64,000 bases of DNA from contig CM066738.1 of NCBI GenBank assembly GCA_033961575.1, positions 71,285,478 through 71,349,477 of the forward strand. The letters run 5' to 3'. This document shows, one piece after another, positions 47,914-60,129 of the stretch. The DNA is from Aselliscus stoliczkanus (taxonomy: Eukaryota > Chordata > Mammalia > Chiroptera > Hipposideridae). The translations under genes and the position numbers were made by a program. Within the stretch, counting starts at the first letter, position 1. Every line of letters begins with the position of its first letter. The notes below the pieces were generated by a model. It was not told where the DNA came from, made no database searches, and saw nothing but the letters and a program-made list of their open reading frames with translations.

Positions 47914-49159
47914 TAAATGTCTGCACTTCCAACCAGAAGGTGAGCAGAGAAAGGAAGGTCCTCCATCCTAATGAGTCAAGCGTAGTATCAGCCAACTGCT
48001 ACTCTTCCTGGAAAAAGATTTCCCATTAGACATCAAGAGTCAAGGGAGACAGGATCCAGGACCATGGCTCGCTGTGCATCGGAAAGCCCAGCGCATGTAC
48101 TGCAAGGAGTACTGATGAGGAAGGAAGGTGCGCACTGGGCGAATGGCAGCTGGCCTGGCTGTAGCAGGCCCAGACCCTAGGAATGTAAGGTCAGTGAGGC
48201 CCCATTCATTTAATCGTGCTCCATTCTCCCTTAAACAAAGAAAACTGCTGAGCCATGTCAAGAGCCATTAGAGGATCTAAGAAGCCACTGACATGAGGAA
48301 AAGAAAACATGGCTAGGGAACATCTTGTATTTTCACCCTTCCACCCTAAAATAAAAAGAAATCATTTTAACTAGAAAAAATACACAGAGGTCTAGTTAGA
48401 GACTTCTGGGAGATGCTATAGGACACCTGTGCGAGCATTTGGCTCCAAATATGGGACTATTACCCAGGCACAGGGTATGATGCTTGTGTTCTCTACAGCT
48501 ATCTCACTCAGGGCCCATCTTCAGGGTGCATGGAGTCGGAGCAACATGCCCTAATGGTGGGACTTTAAATACCTGCAGAAGTGATTGGTTGCAGAGTCCT
48601 TCCTTGACAGCTGCCTTCCACTATCATACACCAATATAAAACTACAGCTGCTATTAAAAATAATAAATGTGAGTCAGTGGAAAAACTTGCTGCCAAACCA
48701 GGTATGGGTAATACCAGTGTGAAAGGATAGGGGGAAAAGGAAAAATAATTAAAAATTGAGAAGGAGTCTGCATTCATATTGTTTCAAAGTGTCAGAGTTC
48801 TCATTTTACTGAAAATCATGGAGCATATGTTAAGTGTCGTTTCGTTTATGCATGAAAAGATTCAAGGTAATACTAGTTGATTATCCGTATACAAAGGAAA
48901 TGCTTTACCAAAAGAATAGCAAATTAATACATATTTATACATCTTGAATTAAAACAAATTGTTTCATCATGCGATGATTCTCTGATTTATCTGACTTTCA
49001 ATTAACCCACTAATTATCTGACAAAGTCAATAAGGGCATTTTTGTAAATATTATTATCTCCCCCACCTCTCAACTAAACTATAAGTTTCATGATGGTGAG
49101 AACCATGTGAATTTTGTTTATATAAATAAATGTAAAACATTACATTGATGAATGTTACA

Positions 49160-49790
49160 AAAGAGATGAAAGGACTGTGTTATACGATAAAGACATCTGA
49201 CCTAGTCAGTCAGTGAGGATTGGGAAGTCTTCCTCAAATAAGTGATGTTTGAAATAAAATCCAAAATTAAACTGGGTATAGGGGATGGGGTAGAATGATA
49301 GAAGGGATACAACATTTCAGACATAAATATAGCATGTGCAAATGCCCTATGGCAAGTTGAAACTGGAGGAAGGCAAGTGTAGCTTGAGTAGATGGAGAGA
49401 CAAACCCAAGAGTAGGGAGGGTGTAATATAATCTGATTTGCATTTTGGAAAGCTTGGCTACAATATGGAGAATAGATTGGAATGGGGTTAGGGATATGAG
49501 GGCGGAAGATTAGTTAGATGGACATTGCAGTAGTCCAGACAATGATGGCGATGGAGAGAATGGACAAATTTGAGAAATCAATAGAACTTAGTGATAATTT
49601 CTACTAAGGGGTGAGGGATATAAGACACCAAGTATGACTCCCAGGTTTCCAGTTTGCATAGTGGATGGATGGTAGTGCACTACATATGAAAAACTGGAAA
49701 ATCATGAACTCAGCCTTGAAAATGATAAACTTGAGGTCCTTTCGGAACACCCAAACGGAGATGTCAAATAGGCAACTGGATATAAGGGTC
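49160..49790 (+). mobile_element. Old mammalian repeat
   Basis: CATTGCAGTAGTCCAGACAATGATGGCG, ATGACTCCCAGGTTTCC and GGAGATGTCAAATAGGCAACTGGATAT are its recognisable blocks. Confidence 0.6.
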
Positions 49791-50191
49791 TGGGGATCCT
49801 CCCCTGCTCTCTAGTGAGCAAGAATGCACTATTAAATATGTCTTACTCATATATTTGATTTTCCTATATTCCCTTACCCCCTGGTTTTGGGGATAAATTT
49901 CAAATATATTTTCTTCAACATAATTTCCCCTTTGGTTCATTACTCTCAGCAATGAGTCTCTCAAGTCTTGGTAAGACTGTCACAAACCTATTCTCCATTA
50001 ACTGTCTATTCCTGAATTCTAGGCAACATTGATCTCATGAAACGTACAAGCAAATGGGAGAGATGGACAGCAAACAGATGGCGGCAGTTGTGGAAGTGAA
50101 TACTCGGACCTCCCTTCAACAGAAAACTGTTTGCAGCAAGGAGTGTAGTCAGTTGACAGCTGCACTGACATAATTTGAAGAATTGTTTACA

Positions 50192-51710
50192 ATTGCGTCA
50201 AGAACTATAAAATACCTAGGAATAAATTTAACCAAAGAAGTGAAAGATCTGTACTCAGAAAATTATAAGACATTGAAAAAAGAAATCATAGAAGATACAA
50301 ATAAATGGAAACACCTACCATGCTCATGGATAGGAAGAATTAATATAGTTAAAATGTCCATACTGCCTAAAGCAATATATAGATTCAATGCAATTCCTAT
50401 CAAACTACCAAGGGCATTTTTCACAGAAATAGAAAATATAATCCTAAAGTTTATATGGAATCATAAAAGACCCAGAATAGCCTCGGCAATTCTGAGGAAT
50501 AAAAACAAAGTTGGGGGGATCATGCTACCAGACATCAAAACCTACTACAAGGCCACAGTAATAAAGACAGTTTGGTATTGGCATAAAAACAGGCACATCG
50601 ATCAGTGGAACAGAACAGAGAGCCCAGAAATAAATCCAAGCATTTACGGACAGTTAATCTATGACAAGGAAGCAAGAATTTACACTGGAGTAAAGATAGT
50701 CTATTCAATAAATGGTGCTGGGAAAATTGGACTGACACATGCAAAAAAAATGAAACTGGATCATCTCCTTGCGCCTTATACAAGAACAAATTCAAAATGG
50801 ATTAAAGACTTAAATGTAAGACCTGAAACCATAAAAATCCTAAATGAAAATATAGGAGTACATTTGCAGACATTACCCGGAGCAATATTTTTACTGATAC
50901 ATCCCTACGGGCAAGGGAAGTAAAAGAAAAAATGAACATATGGGATTATATCAGACTTAAAAAGTTTTTTCACAACAAAGGAAACCATTAATAAAACAAA
51001 AAGGAAGCCTACTGAATGGGAGAATATATTTGCCAACGATATATCTGATAAGGGGTTAATATCCAAAATTTATAAAACACTCATGAAACTCAACACCAAA
51101 AAAACAAACAACCCAATTAAAAAATGGGCAGGATATGAAGAGACATTTCTCTAAAGAGGACATACAGATGGCCAACAGGCATATGAAAAAAAGTTCAACC
51201 TCACTGGTCATTAGGGAAATGCAAATAAAAACCACCATGAGATACCACCTCACTCCAGTCAGAATGGCTATCATCAACAAATCAACAAACAACAAGTGCT
51301 GGCGGGGCTGTGGGGAAAAGGGGACCCTGCTGCACTGTTGGTGGGACTGCAGATTGGTGCAGCCACTATGGAAGTCAGTATGGAGGTATCTCAAAGAACT
51401 GGAAATAGAGCTACCTTTTGACCCAGCAATTCCACTCCTAGGTATTTATCCTGAAAAAACCAAGACACTTATTCAAAAAAAGTTATGCACCCCGATGTTC
51501 ATAGCAGCACAATTTACAATAGCTAAGACTTGGAAACAACCAAAATGCCCGTCAGTAGATGACTGGATTAAGAAACTGTGGTATATTTATACAATGGAGT
51601 ATTACTCCGCTATAAAGAACAATGAAATCGTGCCATTTGCAATGATATGGATGGACCTAGAGACTATAATGTTGAGTGAAATAAGTCAGAGAAGGACAAA
51701 TACCATATGA
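50192..51710 (+). pseudogene. Broken L1 ORF2 C-terminal fragment
   Basis: Two open stretches remain. 50192-50923 carries the reverse-transcriptase thumb region (e.g. [34 protein letters not shown]), with local garbling after [11 protein letters not shown] that suggests frameshifts. 51135-51710 carries the C-terminal region, including an intact Cys motif [18 protein letters not shown] (C-x3-C-x7-H-x4-C) and the typical [14 protein letters not shown] near the end. Stops and shifts between about 50900 and 51130 break it, and the endonuclease half is absent, so it cannot act in retrotransposition. Confidence 0.93.
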
Positions 51711-52144
51711 CCTCACTTATATGTGGAATATGAAAAACTGTATGAATGAGCAAAGTAAACAGAAACTGTCTCATAGATATAGAGGAAAAATCAGGGTTGC
51801 TAATTTGGAGAGGAATGGGGATGAGGGAGAAAGGGGAAGGGATTAGACAGCAAAAATAGGCAACTACAATATTGCTACTGGGATAGGAAAAACAGTTTGG
51901 GGAATATAATTAATAATGTTGTAAATATTCTGTGGAATGTCAGATGATCATAGGTCTTGTTAGGGAGACCATTTCATGGATGGAGTAGAGGTTTGATCAC
52001 TGCACTGTATTACTAAAGTGGAGGTGGTATACCTACTGTAATTGAATATATATAGATAGTCACGGGATGTGGATTATACTGTGGAAGAGAGTCAGAGGAA
52101 GAGTAATAGATATATATGATATGGGGGGGAGTGGGGTGGTGTAG

Positions 52145-52290
52145 TGGGGGGGGGGGGTTGTCACTTTGAGGGGTAAAATGTATAACTATTGCAATGTGTT
52201 GTACACCTGAAACTATTGGGGGTGGGGGGGTTGTCACTTTGAGGGGTAAAATGTATAACTATTGCACTGTGTTGTACACCTGAAACTAAT
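52145..52290 (+). repeat. 73-bp tandem duplication at L1 3' end
   Basis: The terminal L1 unit (G-run, TTGTCACTTTGAGGGGTAAA, GTGTTGTACACCTGAAACTA) occurs twice in a row. TTGTCACTTT starts at 52158 and 52231. Confidence 0.9.
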
Positions 52291-53229
52291 TAAAAATAAA
52301 ATAAAATTAAAAAAAAAAAAAGAATTGTTTACACTTGCTGCTTCAAGAATTAGAATTTAGATCTCAGCTTTCAGGGTTTCCATGACTGTTAATGTGCTAT
52401 CACAACACAGAGGGGTCAGACCTTTCAACAGTTACCTGGGGCAGATAAAATCCATGACAACTAGTTTTCCATATTTTTTTCCAGGTAGTATAGACAAGTT
52501 AAAGATGAGCTACAAGAGTGGTGGGGCTTCTTTGTGCTTTTGCCATCTGCTGACATATTTTAAAAAAAAATCATTTATTTAGGAAGCAATGAAACTATAA
52601 TTTTAAAATCCTAGTTAGCTCTGAGGTGTTACAACAGGATTATTTTTTGAGATAGAGCAATAAGGGATGGAAGTCATACCTGGTTTGGGGCACTGTAGAG
52701 TATAATCTTATAACATTCACATGGTTACCCAAATGACTGGAAATTATAATTAGCTCACTTCACCCCCGAGGAATGGTCCAGCAATTAGCTGACTAACTTT
52801 AGCCAGTAGCTCTAAGGGATGAACAGATCTCACACATTTCTCTGGGCTGTACCCTTTCTTCTAGGTAAGATCACCCAGGACTGGGGTCATCTAGAGGTCA
52901 TCTAGGGGCACGGGCAGGAAGGATGCACAAGTACAGACCAGAGGGTTTTATGCAGTGGAAAGAATGTGCTTTTGTGGTCAGACAAACCTTCATATAGAAG
53001 GTTTATATCCCAACCCTAAAGCTAGTTGATTCACATTCCAAATCTAAAGCTAGTTTGTAATGAGAATTCGGGTTGTTGTTTTTTTCATTTATGAAATGGG
53101 GATAATATTGCTCAGACAACTACTGAAAAGGTTAGCTAAGAGAATGAATATGCAGTCCTTGGGGTAGTACATGGTGCAGTAAAAACAACAACAACATTCA
53201 ATAAATGTTCTCCTCTGGCTTTTCTATAC

Positions 53230-53850
53230 ATAATCCCAAGGACAGAAACCATTAAGGAAGACTGATAGATCCACCTACAGAAAATGGCCAAAAGACACCA
53301 TAAAGAAAACTGAGAGATAATTAACAAACAAGGAAAAAATATTGGCAACCTAAAACACAGGCTGGAATTTAATATCCTTAATATATAATGAGAGCTTACA
53401 AATAAGAAAAAAAATCAACTCCCCAAAAGAAAAAAAACGGTTAGTGGACAAAAACAGGTAAATTTCTCTTCTCCCCTCCCCTCCCTTCCCCCATCCCCTC
53501 CTTTGCTGTCTTCCCTCCCCCCCACCCCACACACACACTACAAATGGCCAATGAACACATAAAAAGCTATTCAGCCTCCTGAATAATAAGAAAAATTTAA
53601 GACAATGATATATAAGGTTTTGCCCAAGAAACTAGGAAGTTTTTGAAGTTAGTATCTAATATAAGGGCCATGAAATCAATTCCTTCATACATGACTGTGA
53701 GATATAAATCGGTACCTTTCTGGAGGGTATGTATGTAATACTTGGCTACACTCATCAAAAGCCTTAATATATGCATACTCTTTGAGGTATTTAAAGGTAT
53801 CTAAGATGTTTTGATTTACAAGTGTACTAAAACTGCATTCTGGTCTTATT
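53230..53850 (+). mobile_element. Old degenerate L1 ORF2 fragment
   Basis: Text such as GGAAAAAATATTGGCAACC, AATATCCTTAATATATAATGAG and CAAATGGCCAATGAACACATAAAAAG matches the region before the ORF2 end. It includes a C-rich tract at 53465-53537. Confidence 0.65.
53465..53537. repeat. C/T-rich polypyrimidine tract
   Basis: Repeated CCCCTCCC blocks. The complement, which is the TMEM241 sense strand, has many G-runs. Confidence 0.85.
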
Positions 53851-53854
53851 GTTG

Positions 53855-54258
53855 GTCATGAGAAATGCCAGCACCTCAGGGCTTGCCATTGCTTCCTCTG
53901 CCTGTAACCCTCTCCTCCAAACACCTGAATGGTCCACTCTCTCACGTATTCAGATCGCTACTCAAAAGTCATCTTATCCCTGAGTCCTTCTTACCCATTC
54001 TATATAAAGTAACAACTCCCACCTCCACCCACTGGTGCGCACTCGCGTGCATACACATCTATCCCCTTAACCTGGCTTCCTTTTTCTCTACACTTATCGC
54101 CATCTGACACATCATACCCTTCCATTTTCATTTGTTTCTTGTCTGTCTACTTCAACTGAATGTAAGCTAGGATGAGGATTTCTGTTTGTTTTGTTCACTG
54201 TGCACCTAGAGCAATGCCTGGTTTATACAGTAGACATTCAAATATTTGTTTAATGAAT
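53855..54258 (+). mobile_element. L2 remnant
   Basis: CTCAAAAGTCATCTTATCCCTGAG, then GCACCTAGAGCAATGCCTGG, and an AATATTTGTTTAATGAA end. Confidence 0.7.
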
Positions 54259-54689
54259 CACCCCGTACTAGTTTTCTAACCTAAAAAAAAAGTTTTCCCT
54301 TCTCTCTCAAGATTGGTACAAGGAGAAAAGAACAGCAACAAAATATATCAGGAAACTCCAGTCGTGACCCTAATTCACATTTCTTCCTCTGTTTTTCTAT
54401 AGCCCTTCAGAGACTTTACTCTGAACAGAATTGCTGGAGTTTAGTTTACAGCTACTCAGTTTTTAAGGGCAGGGATGAAAGCAAAAAATACCTACATTCT
54501 GCCATCTGCCTCTCTGAACTGGCCCTAATGGGGAATTCAAACAATTTCAAATTCAATAAATATTTATAACACTCATGTTATAACCTATAACTATGACAAC
54601 AAAAAACTAATTGCATTAAAAAACAAACAAATGTGTTTTTTTTTCAATAGACATGAACTTAGAAACTTGGAATGGAGGCTATTGTGTTT

Positions 54690-55150
54690 TATATAATAAT
54701 TTATCTCGTTTTCTTCTTAAAAAGTAGTACCTATCCATAGTAGAAAATCTTGAAAATACAGATAATCAAGAAAAACATTGTAATTACCATCCCACTACCC
54801 TAAGATAACCTTGCTATGTCTCCTTCCAAAAAGTGTGCACAGGCACATATGTGAACACTCCAACAAAAATGGGATCCTAATGTATATATTGTTTTATAAC
54901 CTGCTTAATTTAACACCTCTGCTTGTCAAGAAGTCAACTCCAATATATTAACCATTGAATACTAGGCTATTGCTGGACATTTAAGTTAACCCGGTTTTTT
55001 ACTATTCTAATACTGTAATGGGTATCCTTGAATATATTCTCTTCTCATATTCATGATCTTTTGGCAATATTCAGGATAAATTCCCTGAAGTGGAATTGCT
55101 GTTCAACGATACATGCACTGAAGTTTCTAACTGAAGTATCGCCTTCCAGA
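54690..55150 (-). mobile_element. Old interspersed repeat, probably L1-related, antisense
   Basis: Contains AGATAACCTTGCTATG, TTATAACCTGCTTAATTTAACA and TTGCTGGACATTTAAGTTAACC, familiar from old mammalian repeats. I cannot fix the family. Confidence 0.45.
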
Positions 55151-55159
55151 GAGATTATA

Positions 55160-55532
55160 TACACTCACCCTCTGCTAAGGACTACGTGTTTGTGTCCTAT
55201 CATAATGTTGAAACCCTAACTCCCAGTGTGATAGTATTTAGAGGTAGGGAAGTTTAGGAGATAATCAGGTCATGAGAGTGAAGCCCTCATAATGGAATTA
55301 GTGCCCTTAAATGAATGGCCCAAGAGAGCTACCTTCTCTCTCTCTGCCATGCGAGGATACAGCAAAAAAGCAGCTGTCTGTAAACCAAGAAGAGACCCTC
55401 ACCAGAACCCAACCATGCTGGCACCCTAATCTTGGACTTCCCAGCCTCCAGAAATGTGAGAAATAGATTTCTGTTGTTTAAGCCACCCAACCTATGGCAT
55501 TTTTGCTATAGCAGCCTGAACTGACTAAGACA
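55160..55532 (+). mobile_element. Solitary LTR, MaLR-like
   Basis: GTGTTTGTGTCCTATCATAATGTTGAAACCCTAACTCCC, GGTCATGAGAGTGAAGCCCTCATAATGG, GACTTCCCAGCCTCCAGAAATG and GTTTAAGCCACCCAACCTATGG match a common old LTR. No internal genes are present. Confidence 0.65.
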
Positions 55533-55790
55533 CCCTCCTTTATAGCTATAACAGTGTATGATTTTAAGGTAGCCAAAGGCCTGCACATTAGGAATAAATG
55601 AGACACATACTATTTATTAATGCACTCTTTCTTTCTCCACCTTTCATTCATAAGGGAGCACCATTTGGGCCTCCTGTGCTGATTTATTCTTTCATTACCC
55701 TATGTGCCAACACAGGAAGCAAGGCAGAATGAGGTCTGGCAGAATCTTGATTCTCTGTGGTGCATGGGTCTCTGGGGAGCTGCTGCACCA

Positions 55791-56003
55791 GTGAGTGTGT
55801 GTCTATGTTTGTGTATCTCTCTCTATATGTGTGTGTCTGTGTATATGTGTGTCTGTGTGTGTGTATATGTGTGTGTCTACATTTGTGTGTCTCTATGTGT
55901 GTGTGTGTGTCTAAGTTTGTGTGTGTATCTATGTATGTGTGTGTATGTGTCTCTGTGTTTATCTGTGTGTGTGTGTGTGTGTGTGTATGTGTGTGTGTGT
56001 GTA
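55791..56003. repeat. Imperfect GT-rich minisatellite
   Basis: About 210 bp of GTGTGT broken by TCTATG, TCTCTG and TATATG variants, ending in a purer GT run. Confidence 0.95.
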
Positions 56004-56609
56004 GGAATCTCACAACAACTCCTAGGGGAAAAGATTACAGACCATACAATTACAGACTGCAGTCCCTGTTGAAGGACTCTTGGCCACAGGGTCTGGTTTG
56101 AAATTTCTGGTGATACACAATTTTTCTTACATGATTTATAGTTTATATCTCACATGATTTATAAGCACAAGTATTGCGTGCAGTTTAAGTTGTGGACTTG
56201 TTTTTTGTTTGTGCACACTCTAGTGTCCCTAAGAACCCTGATGAATAAAGCATTTTAAAAGAAGCTAATAATAGTCTGTTGGCATGAATTATAAAACTGT
56301 TGTTATTGAGATGAAGGCTAATTAAATTAAGTCACTTGTTTTTCAAATAGAGCATGCATTATTGAGGGAACATCTGCTCCATGAAAACACTCAGAAGTTT
56401 ATCTGGGCATAGGTCCCTGAAGAGCTCCTTGACTTTTCTTGAATATTCTGTGTTATACTGACACCAAGTGGACCTAAAAAGTTTCCATACATGAAAATAA
56501 GTGATCGAGATACCAGGGTTCATGTTGGTTATTGGCATTATCTAAAACAGTAATACCTTACAATTATAAAGTCAGCATTAGTTTCACAGTTTACAAGGAC
56601 TGCTGCATA

Positions 56610-57185
56610 CAAGCTGAGGACAATTAAGTTCACGAACTCATCCTAGAAAAAGTGCTACATACCTCATTCCTAAATTATCACTACGGTCACCTTTGAAGCT
56701 TGGGAAGCTATGCACCAATGCCAGTGCCTAGTCCACCCTTCAAAGCAATTTTGGAACTCTTTCTCTGGAATGGCCATCAGGGCTGTCATAGTATTACCTT
56801 TGATGTCCTGAATGTCATCAAAATGTCTTCCTTTCAATATTTCCTTTATCTTCAGGTCAAGAAAGAAGTCATTGAGGGCCAGATCAGGTGAGTAGGGAGG
56901 GAGTTCCCTTTCCGTTATTTGTTTCCTGGCTAAAAACTCCCTCACAGACAGTGCCATGTGGGCTGGTGCATTGCCATGATGTAAGAGCCAAGAATTGTTG
57001 GCGAAAAGTTCAGGTCGTTTTTGTCTAACTTTTTCACACAGCCTTTTCAGCACTTTCAAATAGTAAACTTGGTTAACCATTTGTCCAATTGATACAAGTT
57101 CATAATAAATAATCCCTCTGATATCAAAAAAGGTTAGCAACATCGTTGCAACAAGTTCACCAACTTAATTGTCACGTCAGAGTTC
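56610..57185 (-). mobile_element. Internally deleted mariner transposon, copy 2
   Basis: Same structure and same junction as copy 1: the terminal repeat is joined directly to mid-transposase. It keeps the longer open frame (next entry). Exact outer ends are uncertain by a few bases. Confidence 0.87.
56670..57143 (-). pseudogene. Mariner transposase C-terminal half, catalytically dead
   Basis: An open frame of 157 residues with mariner hallmarks: VLKRLCEKVRQKRPEL, LLHHGNAPAH and PPYSPDLALNDFF. The Asp expected in HHDN (second residue of the D,D34D triad) is Gly here; the third Asp is kept in ALND. The DNA-binding domain and first catalytic Asp are missing through the internal deletion, so it cannot cut DNA. 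It survives open by chance or recency. Confidence 0.9.
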
Positions 57186-57419
57186 AGATATTAACTCATT
57201 ACTTATAGAAGATGCCTAGATTTAATTTTTTGGTCTATCACTGCTGAATATGGTCCTCAAAGAGGCTTATTCCCTTTCCTCCTTTCTTCCGACTTTTCTT
57301 AGACATCTCTCCTTCCTTCTATACTCTTCCTCTGACTCGTAGATGGCCACACTCCCTTGACAAAGTTCAGCCCTAATATTACATGAACACAAGAACCCTG
57401 TGATGATACTGCTTCTCAA

Positions 57420-57650
57420 AGAACAGAACTTAGAGCAGGAGTCAGCAAACCATGGCCTGTGGGCCAAATCCCACCTGCTGAAAACAGTATTTTATTTGCG
57501 ACGGCCATATGTTTGTTTCTGTTCTGTCTATGGCTGCTTTCATGCTACAAAGGCAGAGTTGAGTAGTTGTGACACAGACTATATGGGCCCACGAAGCCTA
57601 TAACACTCACTGTCTGGCTTTTGTGTGCAGACTCCTGATTTAGCATAAGA
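57420..57650 (+). mobile_element. Old DNA-transposon remnant (hAT-like)
   Basis: CAGCAAACCATGGCCTGTGGGCC, then GTCTATGGCTGCTTTCATGCTAC and AAAGGCAGAGTTGAGTAGTTG, a familiar old non-autonomous element. Family name uncertain. Confidence 0.55.
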
Positions 57651-58574
57651 CAGCTTGGATCTCAGCTTCTGGAACTTAGAACTGTGTTGGCCAAGGCTTC
57701 ACACAGCAGACAGCGCCCCCTAGCTAGACACGAAGGACCCTACTACCACAAAGTTCTGTCAAGTTTTATTTTTCAGGCACTCTCATACCTGGTTTTTCCC
57801 ATAACTCGGGATTATCACTTCCTCTCATTTCCCATTTCATTAACTGACCCAAGATTCTCAACATGTAACTCCCAGTGCATGCTGAAATAGAAATCCTGTC
57901 ACTTTCGTGAGGTTCTGACAACTCCTGAAGGTCAACAAGAGCCTCAAGGAAACTAGTTCCCAAGTCCCAACACTGCCCTGTTTGAAAGACCACTTCTCTC
58001 CTTACCCTTAGTTACAACTCTGCTGCATCTTCAGGTTGCCACCTGCAGCCTCCCTTGTCAGAGTAGTTACTCCACCTCTGCTGACCCTCAGGACCTCACC
58101 CCTCCCCTCCCGGAAGGACCCAGGTTGATGTGCTGCTGCTGAGCCTTAGGAGGCAGACTGCAGGGACAGCACAGAACAGAGGCAATGCCAATACTAAAAA
58201 AATACAGACCAAAAAGCAAAAAGAAATACAGTTTGCCCAGGTTCCCGAATAATAAGTGAGACAGGATGGAAGAGATACAGATCTCATTTTGAGACAGAAA
58301 TAAATCACAGTATAAGCACCTTGTCCGTTGTATAAGTACGAAGTTCAAAAGTAACTGAAAATCCAAGCTCATATGCAAGACATAATGCCTTTGATCTCAG
58401 GTCTGGGGATTTCTACATTGCATACTGTCGGCTTAGCCTTGTAAAGAGGCCAGAAAGGGGCTATATGGACACAGAATGACAGAGACATAAGGTGTGGTCT
58501 ATAAGAAAGCATGATTTCAGTTGATTCTTATGCACTGGGTAGTATGGGCATAACGTACAAGTATCAAATGTCAA

Positions 58575-58985
58575 AATTCTGTCCTGAAAAAGACAAATAC
58601 TTCATGGTATCACTTACATGTGGAATCTTAAAAAAGAAAAAAAAAGTCAAACTTATAGAAACAGAGTAGAAAAGTGGTTGGTGGGGCTGGGGAAGTAGCG
58701 AGAGGTTAGTAGTAAAAGAGTACAAACTTTCAGCTACGAGATGAATGAGGTCTGAGGGTCTATGGTGACGACAGTTGATAAAACTTATTATATAACTGAA
58801 ATGTGCTAAAGGAGTAGAACTCAAATGTCCTCATTTTAAAAAAAAGGTAAATATGTGAGGTGGTGAACATGTAAACTAACTAGATGGCAGAAATCTTTCA
58901 CAATGCATACATATATCAAATCACCACAATGTACACTTTATATATCTTGAAATTTTGTCAATTATACTTCAATAAAGCTGAAAAA
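58575..58985 (+). mobile_element. L1 3'UTR remnant
   Basis: Reads ACAAATACTTCATGGTATCAC, then GTGGTTGGTGGGGCTGGGGAAG, ending CAATTATACTTCAATAAAGCTG, a standard old L1 3' end in plus orientation. Confidence 0.75.
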
Positions 58986-59373
58986 AATCCCTTTTATCAA
59001 CTATGGCCTCATGTACTCTTCTCCTGGAATCACGACACCAACAATCAGATTTTATTTGGATTACATCCTTCAGTAGCTCTCAGCATGTTTCCTGAGGAAG
59101 TTTTGGAAGTAGTTTTTATCATCCCTCAAAAGTAATTTCTACATATATACTTACAGCATTCCACTGGAAAGAAAACAACAGGGAAAAATATTTTAAAAAC
59201 ATGAATTTGAGTGCTAAGTTTCCTCTGTGAGGAAAGATGACTTTTTATAAAACTACAAGAGTCACTCAAAATGAAATATGAACACATAGAAACTTATTTG
59301 GGAAATTGCTTTGATGAAGTTGGGCTATCTCACTTAAAAACAGATAAATAACCAATTATTAAAAAGAAGTACA

Positions 59374-59424
59374 AGAGGGTGTAAAAAGTATAACTATTGC
59401 ATTGTGTTGTACACCTGAAACTAA

Positions 59425-59473
<49 letters not shown>

Positions 59474-59484
59474 AAACAAATAAA
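59374..59484 (+). mobile_element. Extremely 5'-truncated L1 (last ~60 bp plus tail)
   Basis: Holds only GTATAACTATTGCATTGTGTTGTACACC-type terminal L1 sequence, as seen at 52250-52290 and 63668-63710, followed by a TAAA-repeat tail. It is the first of four insertions at this target site. Confidence 0.85.
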
Positions 59485-59500
59485 AAAAAGAAATACAGGA

Positions 59501-59597
59501 GGGCCGGCCGAGTGGCGCGGTGGTTAAGCGCTCGCTTGGGAAGCCATCGGCCCCAGTTTGGTCCCACATAAGAGGGCCAGTGACACTGCCCTCAAAA

Positions 59598-59642
<45 letters not shown>
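59501..59642 (+). mobile_element. Short SINE, second insertion at shared site
   Basis: GGGCCGGCCGAGTGGCGCGG, CACTGCCCTC, (AAAT)n tail. Sits between target copies at 59485-59497 and 59643-59655. Confidence 0.92.
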
Positions 59643-59644
<2 letters not shown>

Positions 59645-59655
59645 AAAGGAGTACA

Positions 59656-60111
59656 GGGCTGGCCGAGTGGCGCATTGGTTAAGAGCTGGTTTTGGGATGC
59701 CAGCGACCCGGTTCGGATCCCACATATGAGTGCCAGTAACACTGCCTTCCACAGCTAACAACAGCTCCACCTGGAGCTGGGCTGTGCGAGCCCCGGCTAC
59801 GGTGCAGGCTGCAGCCCCTGCTGCAGTGCCTGCCATAGGCTACAGTGAGTGGCCAGCAGCCAGCGTGAGCAGCTGGCAGTCAGCCGTGAGCTGCCAATAG
59901 CCACAGTGAGCGACCATCCAGAGGCCGGCGACCGATCTGCCTCATCCGGGAAGAGCACAATGACGATACCAACATGGGCCAGTGAAGCAACATCCTCCGC
60001 AACTAGACTGAAGAACACAAAGACAGCAGCTTGTCTGTTCCCCTTCCCCGATTCCCCAACGCTGCTCCCCTCCCCCAAATCCCCAATAAAATCTTACAAA
60101 AAAAAAAAAAA
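59656..60111 (+). mobile_element. Family-A long SINE, third insertion at shared site
   Basis: GGGCTGGCCGAGTGGCGCATTGG head, full body, CCCCAATAAAATCTTACA, A-run. Flanked by target copies at 59643 and 60112. Confidence 0.93.
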
Positions 60112-60129
60112 AAAAAGAAGTACAATCTG

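Larger units (their letters stand above)
50192..52319 (+). mobile_element. 5'-truncated L1 (ORF2 3' half plus 3'UTR)
   Basis: Bounded by a 14-bp duplication AAGAATTGTTTACA (50178-50191 and 52320-52333), with a poly(A) tail at 52307-52319. It begins inside the ORF2 reverse-transcriptase region ([15 protein letters not shown]) and runs through the C-terminal domain and 3'UTR. A classic 5'-truncated insertion. Confidence 0.95.

Noticed and set aside
52660..52700. AG...GT pair enclosing TGCCCCAAACCAG on the minus strand
   Set aside because: 13 bp with no family similarity; chance splice-like borders.
55791..56003. CRISPR-like or phage/bacterial systems in the repeats
   Set aside because: The repeats are microsatellites and SINEs in mammalian DNA; no spaced direct repeats or cas genes exist here.
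55684..56101. Long frames on both strands across the GT-rich repeat
   Set aside because: They are translations of (GT)n-type repeats (Cys/Val and His/Thr strings), not genes.
58088..58378. Minus-strand frame with hydrophobic stretches, considered as a missing TMEM241 exon
   Set aside because: Residues do not fit the protein and no coherent splice sites bracket them.
59140..59175. Acceptor-like TTTCTTTCCAG followed closely by GTAAGT on the minus strand
   Set aside because: It leaves only 9 bp and no match to the missing 5' TMEM241 exons.
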